DNA of 64,000 nt from Mycobacterium stomatepiae (GTDB lineage Bacteria; Actinomycetota; Actinomycetes; Mycobacteriales; Mycobacteriaceae). A program made the position numbers and the translations under genes. The first letter of the stretch is position 1. The number at the start of each line of letters is the position of its first letter. The stretch spans positions 5,084,001-5,148,000 of the forward strand of contig NZ_AP022587.1 of NCBI RefSeq assembly GCF_010731715.1, in the 5' to 3' direction. Of this stretch, positions 50,150 to 60,130 are shown in pieces. The notes beneath the pieces were generated by a model. The model had not been told where the DNA came from, made no database searches, and saw nothing but the letters and a program-made list of their open reading frames with translations.

Positions 50150-50434
50150 TCAGGTCCAGCTGGACCCGACGGCGCTGTCGGTGCTGGCCATGTTGTTGCC
50201 GGCACTTTGCACCTTCTGCCCGTGCTGGTTGGCCTGCTCGTAGATCACCTGGAAGTTGCGACCCAACTGGGTGATGAACTCCTGGCACGCCACCGAACCG
50301 GCGCCACCCCAGAAGTCACCGGCAGCCAACACATCGCGAACGATGGCCTGGTGCTCGGCCTCCAACGAGGCGGCCTGCGCGCGAATCAACGCGCCATGCG
50401 CGTCCACATCTCCGAACTGGTAATTGATCGACAT
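50150..50434 (-). CDS. esxI: WXG100 protein, EsxI/EsxN-type
   Basis: This is a 94-residue secreted helical hairpin of the Mtb9.9 group (EsxI, L, N, O, V). The turn motif is WGG in AAGDFWGGAGSVACQEF, and the start is MSINYQFGDVDAHGALIRAQ. It forms a heterodimer with the EsxJ-type partner encoded just upstream and is exported by ESX-5 in M. tuberculosis. It follows esxJ by 48 bases. A palindromic terminator lies downstream. Confidence 0.95.
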   Translation of the reverse strand: MSINYQFGDVDAHGALIRAQAASLEAEHQAIVRDVLAAGDFWGGAGSVACQEFITQLGRNFQVIYEQANQHGQKVQSAGNNMASTDSAVGSSWT

Positions 50435-50482
50435 TGTCTTTGTCCTCCTGAGTTAAAAGTGTTGGGAAGCTGCGAGTTTGGG

Positions 50483-50779
50483 CTAGCTGCCGAGGATCTG
50501 CTGCGAGTGCTGCTCTTGCGTCTCGTAGTTGTTGGCGTCACGGATCAGCCCGTCACGCACGCCGTGGAGCATGTTGACAATGTTGTTGAACGCCTGGTTC
50601 ATCTGACCCATCGTGTCGTACGACGTGGCCTGGGCCTGACCGCTCCAGCCCGCACCGGCGATGTTCATCGACGACGCCCACATCTTGCGAGCCTCATCCG
50701 ACACCGTCTGCGCATGCATCTCAAAACGGCCCGCCATCGCACGCATCGCGTGCGGGTCGGTCATAAAACGTGTTGCCAT
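50483..50779 (-). CDS. esxJ: WXG100 protein, EsxJ/EsxM-type
   Basis: This is a 98-residue partner of EsxI from the QILSS group (EsxJ, K, M, P, W). It shows [20 protein letters not shown], the WSG turn in [12 protein letters not shown], and a C-terminal YETQE that fits the Yxxx(D/E) type VII export signal. ATG at 50779 has GGAGAAAGG upstream. The closest neighbours, PPE and PE genes upstream in the same direction, reproduce the Rv1037c-Rv1040c cluster. Confidence 0.95.
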   Translation of the reverse strand: MATRFMTDPHAMRAMAGRFEMHAQTVSDEARKMWASSMNIAGAGWSGQAQATSYDTMGQMNQAFNNIVNMLHGVRDGLIRDANNYETQEQHSQQILGS

Positions 50780-50930
50780 GTTGCCTTTCTCCTTTTTTGG
50801 GTGCTGCTTCTAATTGATGGAAGATTGGTGATTGGTCTGGGCGCGGGGGTAGCCGCGCAGCGAATAGATTACGGCCTAGCGGTTAACTGCCAGCTTCGAA
50901 AGCGTGACATGTGAACCCCATTTTGGCCGG

Positions 50931-52085
50931 TTATACGACAACCTGTTTGGGCATGACGATCGGCTTGAAGCCGTAGCGCGGCCCGGCGTAAGCACCGGCG
51001 CCCTTGGCTCCCGCCACCATTCCCGGCATACCCGGCGCACCCATGACCGAGGCTTCCTCGGTGGCCGCGGTCCAGCCCGAGCCCTCGAGCGGCGCGGTCG
51101 CTGCCGCCAGCTCCGTCGCGGGGGCGGCGTTGGCCGCCCAACTGGCCGGCACCGAGAGACGGCTGACGGTGGATGCCCCACCGAGGCTCGCCCTCGCCGC
51201 GCTGCCCAAGCCGCCCGCGCCCGCCATCGGCGACACCGAGCTGACCACGGAGCCTTCGATGATGCCGCCGGCACCGGCGGGCACCACGTCGCTGACCGCG
51301 GCCGCCGGCACCGCGGCACTGGCAAGGGTGTGGCCCAGCGATACCGCCGTAGGAATGGTGATCATGGTGAACCACGCCACGGTGTTGACCGCACCGTTGA
51401 TCGCGTTCAGCACCGATGGAGTACCGAGGAAGCCGTCGATCGACTGCAGCAGGTTGTTGCTCACGACGGGGTTGGTGATTTGCAGCGCGTCGGCCAACGA
51501 CTGCAGATCAGCCGCCTGGAACAGGCTGTTGGCGTCCTCCAGGGCGGGACCCGCCGGGTCGACGGTCGACGCCAGCGGGGTCACCGGCTGCAACATCCCC
51601 GCCGCCGCATCGGAAGCGGCCTGGTACGCGCTCATGGCGGTGGCGTCCTGCACCCACATCTCGGCGTACTCCGTCTCCAACTCGGTGAGCACCGGGAGGC
51701 TGAACGGGACCGCCGCGAGCGCAGCCGCGTACTCCGCGCGGTTGGTGAAGACGAGCGCCGGGTTTACCACCCCGGCGTATGCCGCCTCGAAAGCCGCTGC
51801 CGACGCGGAGGCCGCAGACCCCGCTTGCTCCAATGTGGCCGCCGCGTCGGTCAGGTACGTCACGATCGTCTGGGCGGCGGTCGCGGCCGCGGACGACCCA
51901 CCACCGGTCCACACATCTGTCGTCAGCGTCGTGATGATCGATTCCCACGACGTTGCCGTGGTGCTCACCTCGGCACCCAGGTTGGCGTACGCGGCCGCGG
52001 CGGCCATGAGTGGTGCCGAGCCCGGGCCGCTCCACACGAGCGTCGAGGTGATCTCCGGCGGTAGGGCTGCAAAGTCCATAACCAT
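50931..52085 (-). CDS. PPE family protein (PPE15-position), PPE-SVP subfamily
   Basis: This is a 384-residue PPE protein. The PPE domain starts MVMDFAALPPEITSTLVWSG, has WTG in DVWTGGGSSAAAT and ETEYAEMWVQDATAMSAYQA. The SVP motif is RLSVPASWA near residue 315, and the tail ends PRYGFKPIVMPK. The preceding PE protein ends with nearly the same tail, implying shared history or a shared function of the C-terminus. The two would form a PE-PPE heterodimer secreted by ESX-5. Its place matches M. tuberculosis PPE15 (Rv1039c). Confidence 0.94.
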   Translation of the reverse strand: MVMDFAALPPEITSTLVWSGPGSAPLMAAAAAYANLGAEVSTTATSWESIITTLTTDVWTGGGSSAAATAAQTIVTYLTDAAATLEQAGSAASASAAAFEAAYAGVVNPALVFTNRAEYAAALAAVPFSLPVLTELETEYAEMWVQDATAMSAYQAASDAAAGMLQPVTPLASTVDPAGPALEDANSLFQAADLQSLADALQITNPVVSNNLLQSIDGFLGTPSVLNAINGAVNTVAWFTMITIPTAVSLGHTLASAAVPAAAVSDVVPAGAGGIIEGSVVSSVSPMAGAGGLGSAARASLGGASTVSRLSVPASWAANAAPATELAAATAPLEGSGWTAATEEASVMGAPGMPGMVAGAKGAGAYAGPRYGFKPIVMPKQVVV

Positions 52086-52142
52086 TTTTTGTATCCCGCT
52101 CCTCTTATCGGTCGAATGTGTGAGTTAGGTCGGCGCCGCGGT

Positions 52143-53069
52143 CTAGACGGCCTTCAATTTCGGCATGACGATCGGCTTGACGCCGTAGCGCGGCGCACCG
52201 AAGCCGGACGAGGCGCGTCCCGCGCCGGTAACCATGCCGGGCATGCCGGCGATCGGCGTGCCGGTGGCCTGTGGTGCCGCGCCGGTCCAGCCCACGGTGT
52301 GCAGCGGTGTGGTGGCGCCCGCCACCGGAGTGATCTGGCTGCCGACCCAACTCGGCGGCACCGACATGTTGCCGACCAGGGTGCCCTGGCCGATGCCGAT
52401 CACCGGCATCGCACCACCGATGCCGCCCATGCCGGCCGGCATCGGGGTCGTCGAGGCGGCGAGGTCGGCGGCGCCCGCGGCGGCGGCGGCGTCGGCGATC
52501 GTGTCACTGGCGGCGGGAAGCAGACCACCACCGGCCATACCGACCAGGTTCGATGCGGCCGAAGCCCAGTTGCCGGCACCGATGTTCAAGATGTTGGCAC
52601 CGTTACTGGACAGGCCGAACATCCCGCCAAGCATCGTCGGGTTGGTGAAGTTACCGGTTCCACCGAGCAGGTATTGCAGCCAGTCGAGGGCGGTGCTGCC
52701 CGGACCGGGAGCTTGGACCTGCGAAATCGGATCCGACAGCAGGCTCATCTCCGACGGGTCGGCCGACTGCAGCAGGGCCTGGGACGCGTTGGTGGCCTCG
52801 GCGTCGCTGTAGCTGTTGGAGCTGGTGCCCAGGTTGGTCGTATACGTTTCCAGCTGGGTCTGAGCGTCGGCGGCAGTGGTCTGGTAGGTGGTGCCGAACG
52901 CCGAGAAGATCGCCGCTTGCTGGAGCGAAACCGAATCGGCACCCGCGGGAGCGACAACCGTGGTTGCGGCAGCGGCACCCGCGTTCTGCGCCGCCAAGTT
53001 GGCGTTGATCGCTTCCAGCTGCCCCTGCGCAGCAAGCAACTCTTCAGTCACTGTTGTCAGGAATGACAT
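52143..53069 (-). CDS. PE family protein with PPE-SVP-like C-terminal domain (PE8-position)
   Basis: This is a 308-residue PE protein. The helical PE domain (residues 1-95, MSFLTTVTEELLAAQGQLEA) ends with SNSYSDAEATNA, containing the Yxxx(D/E) export motif YSDAE. The rest is a Gly/Ala-rich region with LVGNMSVPPSWVG near residue 230, an SVP motif normally found in PPE proteins, and a C-terminal PRYGVKPIVMPK. ATG at 53069 has AGAGGAG upstream; longer frames are unsupported. It leads the cluster PE-PPE-esxJ-esxI. Confidence 0.93.
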   Translation of the reverse strand: MSFLTTVTEELLAAQGQLEAINANLAAQNAGAAAATTVVAPAGADSVSLQQAAIFSAFGTTYQTTAADAQTQLETYTTNLGTSSNSYSDAEATNASQALLQSADPSEMSLLSDPISQVQAPGPGSTALDWLQYLLGGTGNFTNPTMLGGMFGLSSNGANILNIGAGNWASAASNLVGMAGGGLLPAASDTIADAAAAAGAADLAASTTPMPAGMGGIGGAMPVIGIGQGTLVGNMSVPPSWVGSQITPVAGATTPLHTVGWTGAAPQATGTPIAGMPGMVTGAGRASSGFGAPRYGVKPIVMPKLKAV

Positions 53070-53428
53070 GCATTGCTCCTCTAGTGTTCGAACCATGTCG
53101 ACCCGAAGAACTGGGTCAACCCTGAGTGGTGGCGTACGAGCCCCTGTGTACTGGCGTAAGGCTAATTTCCCCACTGACCAACTTCCCGATCGAAAGGGCG
53201 TGGGTGACGGGCGTTTACGGCGTTTTAACGCTGACGCCGGCGGTGTTAACAAGGTCTTGTCGGCCGACATGGCGGTGTCATCTGCTAGGCAGGGCCGAAT
53301 AGCTGAAAGTCCCGCGGGGTGCGCATCGTACGCCGAGTGTCGCGTGCACGCACGTCCTGAATTCGGCCAAATTCGGGCGGGACGCGGTTTCCCGGAGCCG
53401 GGTGTCGCACGCTAGATTCGCCGCCGGG
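53070..53428. promoter_or_regulatory. non-coding region upstream of the PE-PPE-esx cluster and the tRNA gene
   Basis: About 360 bases have no credible gene. This region should contain the divergent promoters for the PE gene (reverse strand) and the tRNA-Leu gene (forward strand). A palindrome GCGTT-TT-AACGC occurs at 53220-53231, with the related GTTAAC at 53247-53252. I cannot assign a regulator. Confidence 0.4.
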
Positions 53429-53502
53429 GCCCCCATAGCCCAATTGGCAGAGGCAGCGGACTTAAAATCCGCCCAGTGTCGGTTCGAGTCCGACTGGGGG
53501 CA
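53429..53502 (+). tRNA. tRNA-Leu (anticodon TAA)
   Basis: This is a 74-base cloverleaf: acceptor GCCCCCA/TGGGGGC with A discriminator, D-arm GCC/GGC, anticodon stem GCGGA/TCCGC closing the loop CTTAAAA with anticodon TAA, and T-arm GTCGGTTCGAGTCCGAC. It should decode UUA, a very rare codon in this genome. The variable region is only about five bases, not the long arm usual for leucine tRNAs. CCA is not encoded. Confidence 0.9.
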
Positions 53503-53599
53503 CGTCAATAGGGTGCCCGCCAAGGGCAACCAGCTGTTCGGAAACGACGTCGGCGGGCGATCGGCGGCGAAGCGCCCAGGCCCGGTCCCGAGGTCAGCT

Positions 53600-53926
53600 T
53601 TACATTTTGCTGCGGTTCTGCGGGCAGTACGACGCAACCGCCGCGCCGACGATGCTGCCGGCACCCATGTTGCTCACCCCGAGCGCCTTCTTCACGTCGT
53701 CGACGGTTTGGGCCATCGTGTCCCCGGCGTCGAAGTCCTGACACACCGCGTGGCCGGCGTTGATCATCATCTGGTCCTGGCCGGTGGGCCAGCTGAGCCC
53801 GCGCTGCTGCAGCGTGCGCAGGAACGTGTCATCCGCGCCATCGGCGTGTGCGATCGGGGCGGCGAAGGCAACAAGACCGGTCACCACGGCAGCGATCGGG
53901 CTCGCCAACCATGCCGTGTTCTTCAT
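53600..53926 (-). CDS. small secreted DUF732 protein
   Basis: This is a 108-residue exported protein. A signal peptide (WLASPIAAVVTGLVAFAAPIAHA) precedes an 80-residue DUF732 domain with DDTFLRTLQQRGLSW, the two cysteines in AGHAVCQDFDAG and VASYCPQN, and no membrane anchor. The family is abundant in mycobacteria and functionally unknown. ATG at 53926 has AGGAG eight bases upstream, better than an ATG eleven codons earlier. Confidence 0.85.
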   Translation of the reverse strand: MKNTAWLASPIAAVVTGLVAFAAPIAHADGADDTFLRTLQQRGLSWPTGQDQMMINAGHAVCQDFDAGDTMAQTVDDVKKALGVSNMGAGSIVGAAVASYCPQNRSKM

Positions 53927-54069
53927 TCGTCTACTCCTAGGTGAATCAGGCAGGACCAAAATCCTAACTTTGTCTTGACACTATGTCTTGGCAATGGATT
54001 TAGCGCTATCCGCCGGTTCGCTGGGCTTTTCGCCGGCATGCGGTGTGAGATACGTCCCAGCGCAAGCCA

Positions 54070-55383
<1,314 letters not shown>

Positions 55384-55400
55384 TCATACACTGGCCCACC

Positions 55401-56195
55401 GTGGGCATGCTCTTCGGATTTGCGCCGTGGCTTATCTACTGGGTGCTGGTCGGCAACGTCCCGTTCAAGACCGCGGTGGTGGTCGCCCTGGTGATCGCCA
55501 TCGGCGCGTTTGCGATCGGGCGCGCCCTGAGTAAGTCGGGCGGCACGCTGGAGATCGGGGCGGTAGCCACGTTCGCGGTGCTGACCGTTCTGACGTTCAC
55601 CCTCAGTGACACGTTCATACACCGGTGGATACAGCCGCTGAGCAGCGCGGGGATCTTCCTGGTGGCCCTCGTCGGTCAGCTGGTGGGCAAGTCGTTCGTG
55701 CGCGAGTTCGCCGCGGCCGAGCAGCCTCCCGATGTGGTCAAGACCGAGCTCTTCGATCGGATCACCGACGTGTTGTCCTGGATCTGGATCGCCGCGTTCG
55801 CCGGCATGACGGTGTCGTCCGCGATTCCGCCGGTGCTGGAGGAGTTCGGAGGACAGGCGGCCACGATCCTCGACACGAAAACCCCGCTGCTGTTCATCTG
55901 CTACTGGGTCATCCCGTACTCGTTGCTGGGGCTGGCGGCGCTGGCGTCACGCTATGTCCCGGAGCGGATGCTGGTCGGGATCGACGACCTCGCCCGGGAA
56001 ACCTCGTTCGTCGCCTACGACGAAGCCACGATCGACGAGCTGTACTTCCTGGCCCAGGAGCACGCCAATCGGGAGGTCGGCCCGGGCAAGGAGGCGTACA
56101 ACGTGAAGGTCGGCGGGATGGGAACGCCGCTGACCGGCGACGAGGCACGCAAGTCATGGCCCTCGTCCTACAAGGTGCGCGACAAGAAGCATTAG
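55401..56195 (+). CDS. integral membrane protein of unknown function
   Basis: This is a 264-residue protein with about six predicted membrane segments: FGFAPWLIYWVLVG, FKTAVVVALVIAIGAFAIG, IGAVATFAVLTVLTFTL, LSSAGIFLVALVGQLVG, VLSWIWIAAFAGMTVSS and PLLFICYWVIPYSLLGLAAL. A soluble C-terminal domain of 70 residues follows (ATIDELYFLAQEHANREVGP). I recognise no transport or enzymatic motif. GTG at 55401 or ATG at 55407 could start it. The phytase-esterase-like lipoprotein gene follows after 65 bases. Confidence 0.78.
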   Translation: MGMLFGFAPWLIYWVLVGNVPFKTAVVVALVIAIGAFAIGRALSKSGGTLEIGAVATFAVLTVLTFTLSDTFIHRWIQPLSSAGIFLVALVGQLVGKSFVREFAAAEQPPDVVKTELFDRITDVLSWIWIAAFAGMTVSSAIPPVLEEFGGQAATILDTKTPLLFICYWVIPYSLLGLAALASRYVPERMLVGIDDLARETSFVAYDEATIDELYFLAQEHANREVGPGKEAYNVKVGGMGTPLTGDEARKSWPSSYKVRDKKH

Positions 56196-56260
56196 AGTGC
56201 GCGACGTCGACTCGTGTGACATCCATCAGCGCGACAACTTCCACTTGTTAGGTCGATTGC

Positions 56261-57844
56261 GTGGCATCCAAGAGGATCTGGCTTGTCGCAGCCGTGACCG
56301 TGCTGATCACGGTGGCGGCCTGCTCGTCGGGGCATTCCGGGTCGGGCGCAAAGCCGGATTTCCATACGCCCGCCGGCAAGGCGTTGACGATCACCCCGGA
56401 TCAGATGCTGGCCGCGACCCAGGGCGATACGCCGGTGGCATACGCCAAGCCCGAGCACGGCAGCATCACGTACGGTGCCAACGGCACGATGATCTACACC
56501 CCGGATGCCGGGTTCACCGGCACCGACCAGCTCCACCTCACCAGCACCCCCAGCGTCAAGCTCTATTCCGAGAACCTGCCGCCGATCGCCACCATCGGCG
56601 GCGTCGCGATCCAGGCCAACGCGCATGGTTCGGCGATCGCCCCGGTCCCGGGCAGCCCGAATGAGATTTACGGCCTGACCGACCGCGGCCCCAACGTTGC
56701 CGGGCGCACGGCGAACGAAATCGTCTTTCCGATACCGGATTTCCACCCGCAGATCGCCAAGCTGAAGCTCGCCGACGGGGTGGCGTCGGTCGAGCAGATC
56801 ATCACGCTGGCGGGCAAGGACGGTGCGCCCCTGGTCGGGCTGTCCTACCCGCAGGCCGGCCTCGGCGAGACGGCGGTCGACATCAACGGCGTGCCGCTCT
56901 CGCCGTCGGATCACGGTCTGGACGGCGAAGGCTTGGTCGCCTTGTCCGACGGAACCTTCTGGGTTTCCGACGAATACGGCCCGTTCATCGTCCATTTCGA
57001 TGCCAATGGCAAAGAGCTGGAACGTCTTTCGCCATTCGACGCAACGTTGCCCAAGGAGCTGTCGCTGCGCCACCCGAACCACGGTCTGGAGGGCCTGACG
57101 CTGACCCCCGACGGCTCCACGCTGGTCGGCATCATGCAGTCGGCGCTGCGGACTCCGGGGCTGCTCGGCTCGTCGGTGTCGGTCCCGATGACCCGCATCG
57201 TCACGATCAACCTCGCCAACCACAGCGACGTGCGCGAGTATCTCTACCCGCTGGCCAACCCGCAGCAGACCAGGGTCGCGGTCTCGGAAATCACCGCGGT
57301 CAGCAACACCACCTTCCTCGTCGACGAGCTGGACGGCGAGCCACAGCCCAACGGCAACAAGAAGATCTTCCTGGCCGACATCTCCGGGGCCACCGACGTC
57401 GGGCCCCGGGCGTCGCTGTCCGGGACGAGCTATCAGGCCGACCGCGGCGGCCTGTTGATCAACGGCGTGCCGATTGAAACCTTCGTCGGGATCACCGGCG
57501 TCGAGGCGGCCACCGACAAGCTCAGCGCGGCGGGGATCGAGGTGGCCGGCAAGAAGCTCAAGCTCGATCTCACCGACCTACTGCGTTCGTTGTCGGCCGC
57601 CGGTAACTTCTTCGGACACGCGAAGATCGAAGGCGTCATCACCCCGGACGGTGGAAAGACGTTATTCATTGCCAACGACAGTGATTTCGGCCTGGACGGG
57701 CTGGCCTCCACGACTCCGCCGTTTGCCCTCAAGCCCAAGATGGCGCCCAACGGCTCCCAGGACAGTGGCGAGATTCTGACCGTTGACATGAGAAAACTGC
57801 CTCCCACGATGGAAGCCGAGACGATCCCGATCAAGGTCGGCTGA
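56261..57844 (+). CDS. lipoprotein with phytase-type esterase-like domain
   Basis: This is a 527-residue lipoprotein. The signal peptide ends in VAAC with cysteine 21. A short Ig/cadherin-like part (ITYGANGTMIYTPDAGFTGT) precedes the esterase-like phytase domain (PF13449 type) with GLTDRGPNV, DGEGLVALSDGTFWVSDEYG, LEGLTLTPDGSTLVGIMQS and IEGVITPDGGKTLFIANDSD. Related proteins hydrolyse phosphate esters or act at the surface without known substrate. GTG at 56261 has TTAGG upstream. It shares strand with the preceding membrane protein. Confidence 0.85.
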   Translation: MASKRIWLVAAVTVLITVAACSSGHSGSGAKPDFHTPAGKALTITPDQMLAATQGDTPVAYAKPEHGSITYGANGTMIYTPDAGFTGTDQLHLTSTPSVKLYSENLPPIATIGGVAIQANAHGSAIAPVPGSPNEIYGLTDRGPNVAGRTANEIVFPIPDFHPQIAKLKLADGVASVEQIITLAGKDGAPLVGLSYPQAGLGETAVDINGVPLSPSDHGLDGEGLVALSDGTFWVSDEYGPFIVHFDANGKELERLSPFDATLPKELSLRHPNHGLEGLTLTPDGSTLVGIMQSALRTPGLLGSSVSVPMTRIVTINLANHSDVREYLYPLANPQQTRVAVSEITAVSNTTFLVDELDGEPQPNGNKKIFLADISGATDVGPRASLSGTSYQADRGGLLINGVPIETFVGITGVEAATDKLSAAGIEVAGKKLKLDLTDLLRSLSAAGNFFGHAKIEGVITPDGGKTLFIANDSDFGLDGLASTTPPFALKPKMAPNGSQDSGEILTVDMRKLPPTMEAETIPIKVG

Positions 57845-57955
57845 GCCCCGCGCCGAAGTTCGGATACGTTGGTTTTCGGCGGGCGCACCCCCACCAGCAC
57901 CCGGACGAGCCGCATGCGCTCCGCACTCGATTGCGGCACAGCAAGGAGCATCTCG

Positions 57956-58723
57956 ATGAACGCGGTCAGCCCGGATGCCATTCGTGCGGAGACGATCACC
58001 ATCACCGGCCACGGTGGCGATGAGATCGAGGCCTATCGCGCATGCCCGGTTTCCGAGCCGGTCGCCGAAGGATCGCGCGGCGGCGTCGTCTGGATCCATC
58101 ACATGCCCGGATACGACCGGGAAACCAAGGAGTTCGTTCGCCGGCTCGCGGTCAGCGGCTACCACACCGTGGCGCCGAACCTGTACTCGCGGGAGGCGCC
58201 GGGCGCCGCTCCCGACGACGCGGCCGCTGCGGTGCGCGCGGCGGGCGGAGTGCCCGACGATCGCTTGGTCGGGGACGTCGCGGGCGCGGTTGAGCACCTG
58301 CGATCGTTGCCCGGCGCCAACGGTAAATTCGGCGTCATCGGGCACTGCTCGGGCGGGCGGCACGCGTACCTGGCCGCCTGCTCGCTGCCGTTCGACGCCG
58401 CGGTGGATTGCTACGGCGGCCGCGTCGTCGAGGATGCCCGGGAGGGACTACCCAAGGCCATGAAACCGATCCTGCACCTGGCGCCGAACCTGAGCTGCCC
58501 GCTGCTGGGCCTATTCGGGGCCGACGACGTGTTCCCGACGCCCGCCGCGGTGGCCACGCTGGACGCCGAGCTGACCAAGCTGGGCAAGCCGCACGAGTTC
58601 CACTCCTACGAGGGCGCGGGCCACGCCTTCTTCTCCGTCGACCGGCCCGCGTACCGTCCGGAGGCCGCGGTGGACGGCTGGCGCCACATCGACGAATTCT
58701 TCGCGACCCACCTGAAAGGCTAG
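57956..58723 (+). CDS. dienelactone hydrolase family protein
   Basis: This is a 255-residue alpha/beta hydrolase. The nucleophile elbow is VIGHCSGGRHAYL with cysteine in place of serine, as in dienelactone hydrolases. The acid is expected in FGADDVFPTP and the base is the histidine in YEGAGHAFFSVDRP. The natural substrate is unknown. ATG at 57956 has AAGGAG at 57943-57948. A DUF6295 and a DUF427 gene follow in close order, suggesting one transcription unit of 57956-59786. Confidence 0.92.
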   Translation: MNAVSPDAIRAETITITGHGGDEIEAYRACPVSEPVAEGSRGGVVWIHHMPGYDRETKEFVRRLAVSGYHTVAPNLYSREAPGAAPDDAAAAVRAAGGVPDDRLVGDVAGAVEHLRSLPGANGKFGVIGHCSGGRHAYLAACSLPFDAAVDCYGGRVVEDAREGLPKAMKPILHLAPNLSCPLLGLFGADDVFPTPAAVATLDAELTKLGKPHEFHSYEGAGHAFFSVDRPAYRPEAAVDGWRHIDEFFATHLKG

Positions 58724-58735
58724 GTGCAGCAAGCC

Positions 58736-59008
58736 ATGTGCACACATCTCACCGAGCACGTCGAGATCGACGGCAGCGGCAAGGGCCCGGCTGCATGGTT
58801 CGGCGCCCACCGCGCGACCGTCTACGTCGATCACGCCGTGCACGCGCCCTACACCCACACGGTCAACATCGATGTGATCAATCCGGAGCTCGGCCCGTCG
58901 GCACGGGTCGCCCTGGAACTCACCGAGGAAAGCGCGCTGGCGCTGGCCGACGCGATCCACAAAGCGATTGCGAATGCGCCGGTCGGTCTCGCGTCCAAGG
59001 ACCAGTAG
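58736..59008 (+). CDS. DUF6295 family protein
   Basis: This is a 90-residue cytoplasmic protein beginning MCTHLTEHVEIDGSGKGPAA, then VYVDHAVHAPYTHTVNIDVI and a closing helix LTEESALALADAIHKAI. The opening MCTxxTE and the two histidine clusters are typical of DUF6295; its role is unknown. GTG at 58724 would add four codons. It begins 12 bases after the hydrolase stop and is followed by the DUF427 gene after seven bases. Confidence 0.8.
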   Translation: MCTHLTEHVEIDGSGKGPAAWFGAHRATVYVDHAVHAPYTHTVNIDVINPELGPSARVALELTEESALALADAIHKAIANAPVGLASKDQ

Positions 59009-59015
59009 GTGTCTT

Positions 59016-59786
59016 ATGACGATCGAGCCTGACTACCCACAGATGGCCGCGGCCCGGGGACGCATCGAGCCCGTACCGCGGCGGGTCCGGGGTTTTCTGG
59101 GCGACAAGCTGGTCTTCGACACCACCGCGGCGCGCTATGTGTGGGAAATCCCTTACTACCCGGCCTATTACGTGCCGCTGACCGATGTGCGCCCGGAGTT
59201 CTTGCGCGACGAGGAGCACGCGCAGAAGGTGCAGTTCGGGCCGTCGCGGCTGCACTCGCTGGTCGGCGCCGGCCAGACGCACCCGTCGGCCGCCCGGGTG
59301 TTCGACGCCGATGCCGACAGCCCCGTCGCGGGCACGGTGCGCTTCGAATGGGACGCGTTGCGCTGGTTCGAGGAAGACGAGCCCATCTACGTGCACCCAC
59401 GCAACCCGTACTCCCGCGTCGACGCGCTGCGCTCGCACCGGCACATCCGGGTCGAGCTGGACGGTGTCGTGCTGGCCGACACCGGATCTCCGGTGCTGCT
59501 CTTCGAAACCGGTTTGCCGACAAGGTATTACATCGGCCCCGCCGATGTTTCTTTTGCGCATCTGGAGCCCAGCTCAACCGAGACGCAATGCCCGTACAAA
59601 GGGGTGACGTCCGGCTACTGGTCGGTGCGCATCGGCGACACCGTGCACGCGGACCTCGCGTGGACGTATCACTTTCCACTGCCGGCGGTCAGCCAGATCG
59701 CGGGGCTGGTGGCGTTCTACAACGAGAAGCTCGACATCGCGGTCGACGGCGTCAGCCTGGCGCGGCCGAAGACCCAGTTCAGCTAA
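59016..59786 (+). CDS. DUF427 protein (Rv1056-like)
   Basis: This is a 256-residue protein with two DUF427 units. The first has VFDTTAARYVWEIPYYPAYY, and the second has HIRVELDGVVLADTGSPVLL, TRYYIGPADVSF and STETQCPYKGVTSGYWSVRI, each part within limits. The fold is a small beta barrel, and no activity is established. It matches Rv1056 in position, next to Rv1057. ATG at 59016 lies seven bases after the preceding stop. Confidence 0.9.
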   Translation: MTIEPDYPQMAAARGRIEPVPRRVRGFLGDKLVFDTTAARYVWEIPYYPAYYVPLTDVRPEFLRDEEHAQKVQFGPSRLHSLVGAGQTHPSAARVFDADADSPVAGTVRFEWDALRWFEEDEPIYVHPRNPYSRVDALRSHRHIRVELDGVVLADTGSPVLLFETGLPTRYYIGPADVSFAHLEPSSTETQCPYKGVTSGYWSVRIGDTVHADLAWTYHFPLPAVSQIAGLVAFYNEKLDIAVDGVSLARPKTQFS

Positions 59787-60130
59787 TTACGCCGCGACAT
59801 ACGGGAGCCCGACAAGTGTGACATATCCCTCTTTTTCCGGCGAATCTAATAGATTCTTATCCGACTATTCGTTCGGCGTGCGCTAATTGGTTAGCCGCTT
59901 TGCGCATATAGACAGCTAACTAGCTTCATCCTTCTTTGCTGGGGGTGAGCGTGTATATACTCGGCAACCATCGCCCTGAGCGAATCCTGAGGCCCCTCGG
60001 TGATTTAGCAGACAGTGCCGACATTAATCATTATTTGCCGAAATTCGGCCGGTAAAATTTGTGCAGACCAGCGCATTTTTTCGGGCGTTGAAATGCGGTT
60101 ATCGACATCGATAGCGAAGGCGGTACGAAC
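59787..60130 (+). promoter_or_regulatory. AT-rich palindrome-dense promoter region of the Rv1057-type gene
   Basis: About 344 bases have no gene and are far more AT-rich than their surroundings. Perfect palindromes are GAATCTA-A-TAGATTC (59842-59856), GCTAA-TTGG-TTAGC (59882-59895), AGCTA-AC-TAGCT (59914-59925), GTATATAC (59953-59960) and GCCGAA-A-TTCGGC (60037-60049). In M. tuberculosis this promoter is bound by TrcR, which prefers AT-rich DNA, and by MprA. The density suggests several regulator sites. Confidence 0.65.
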
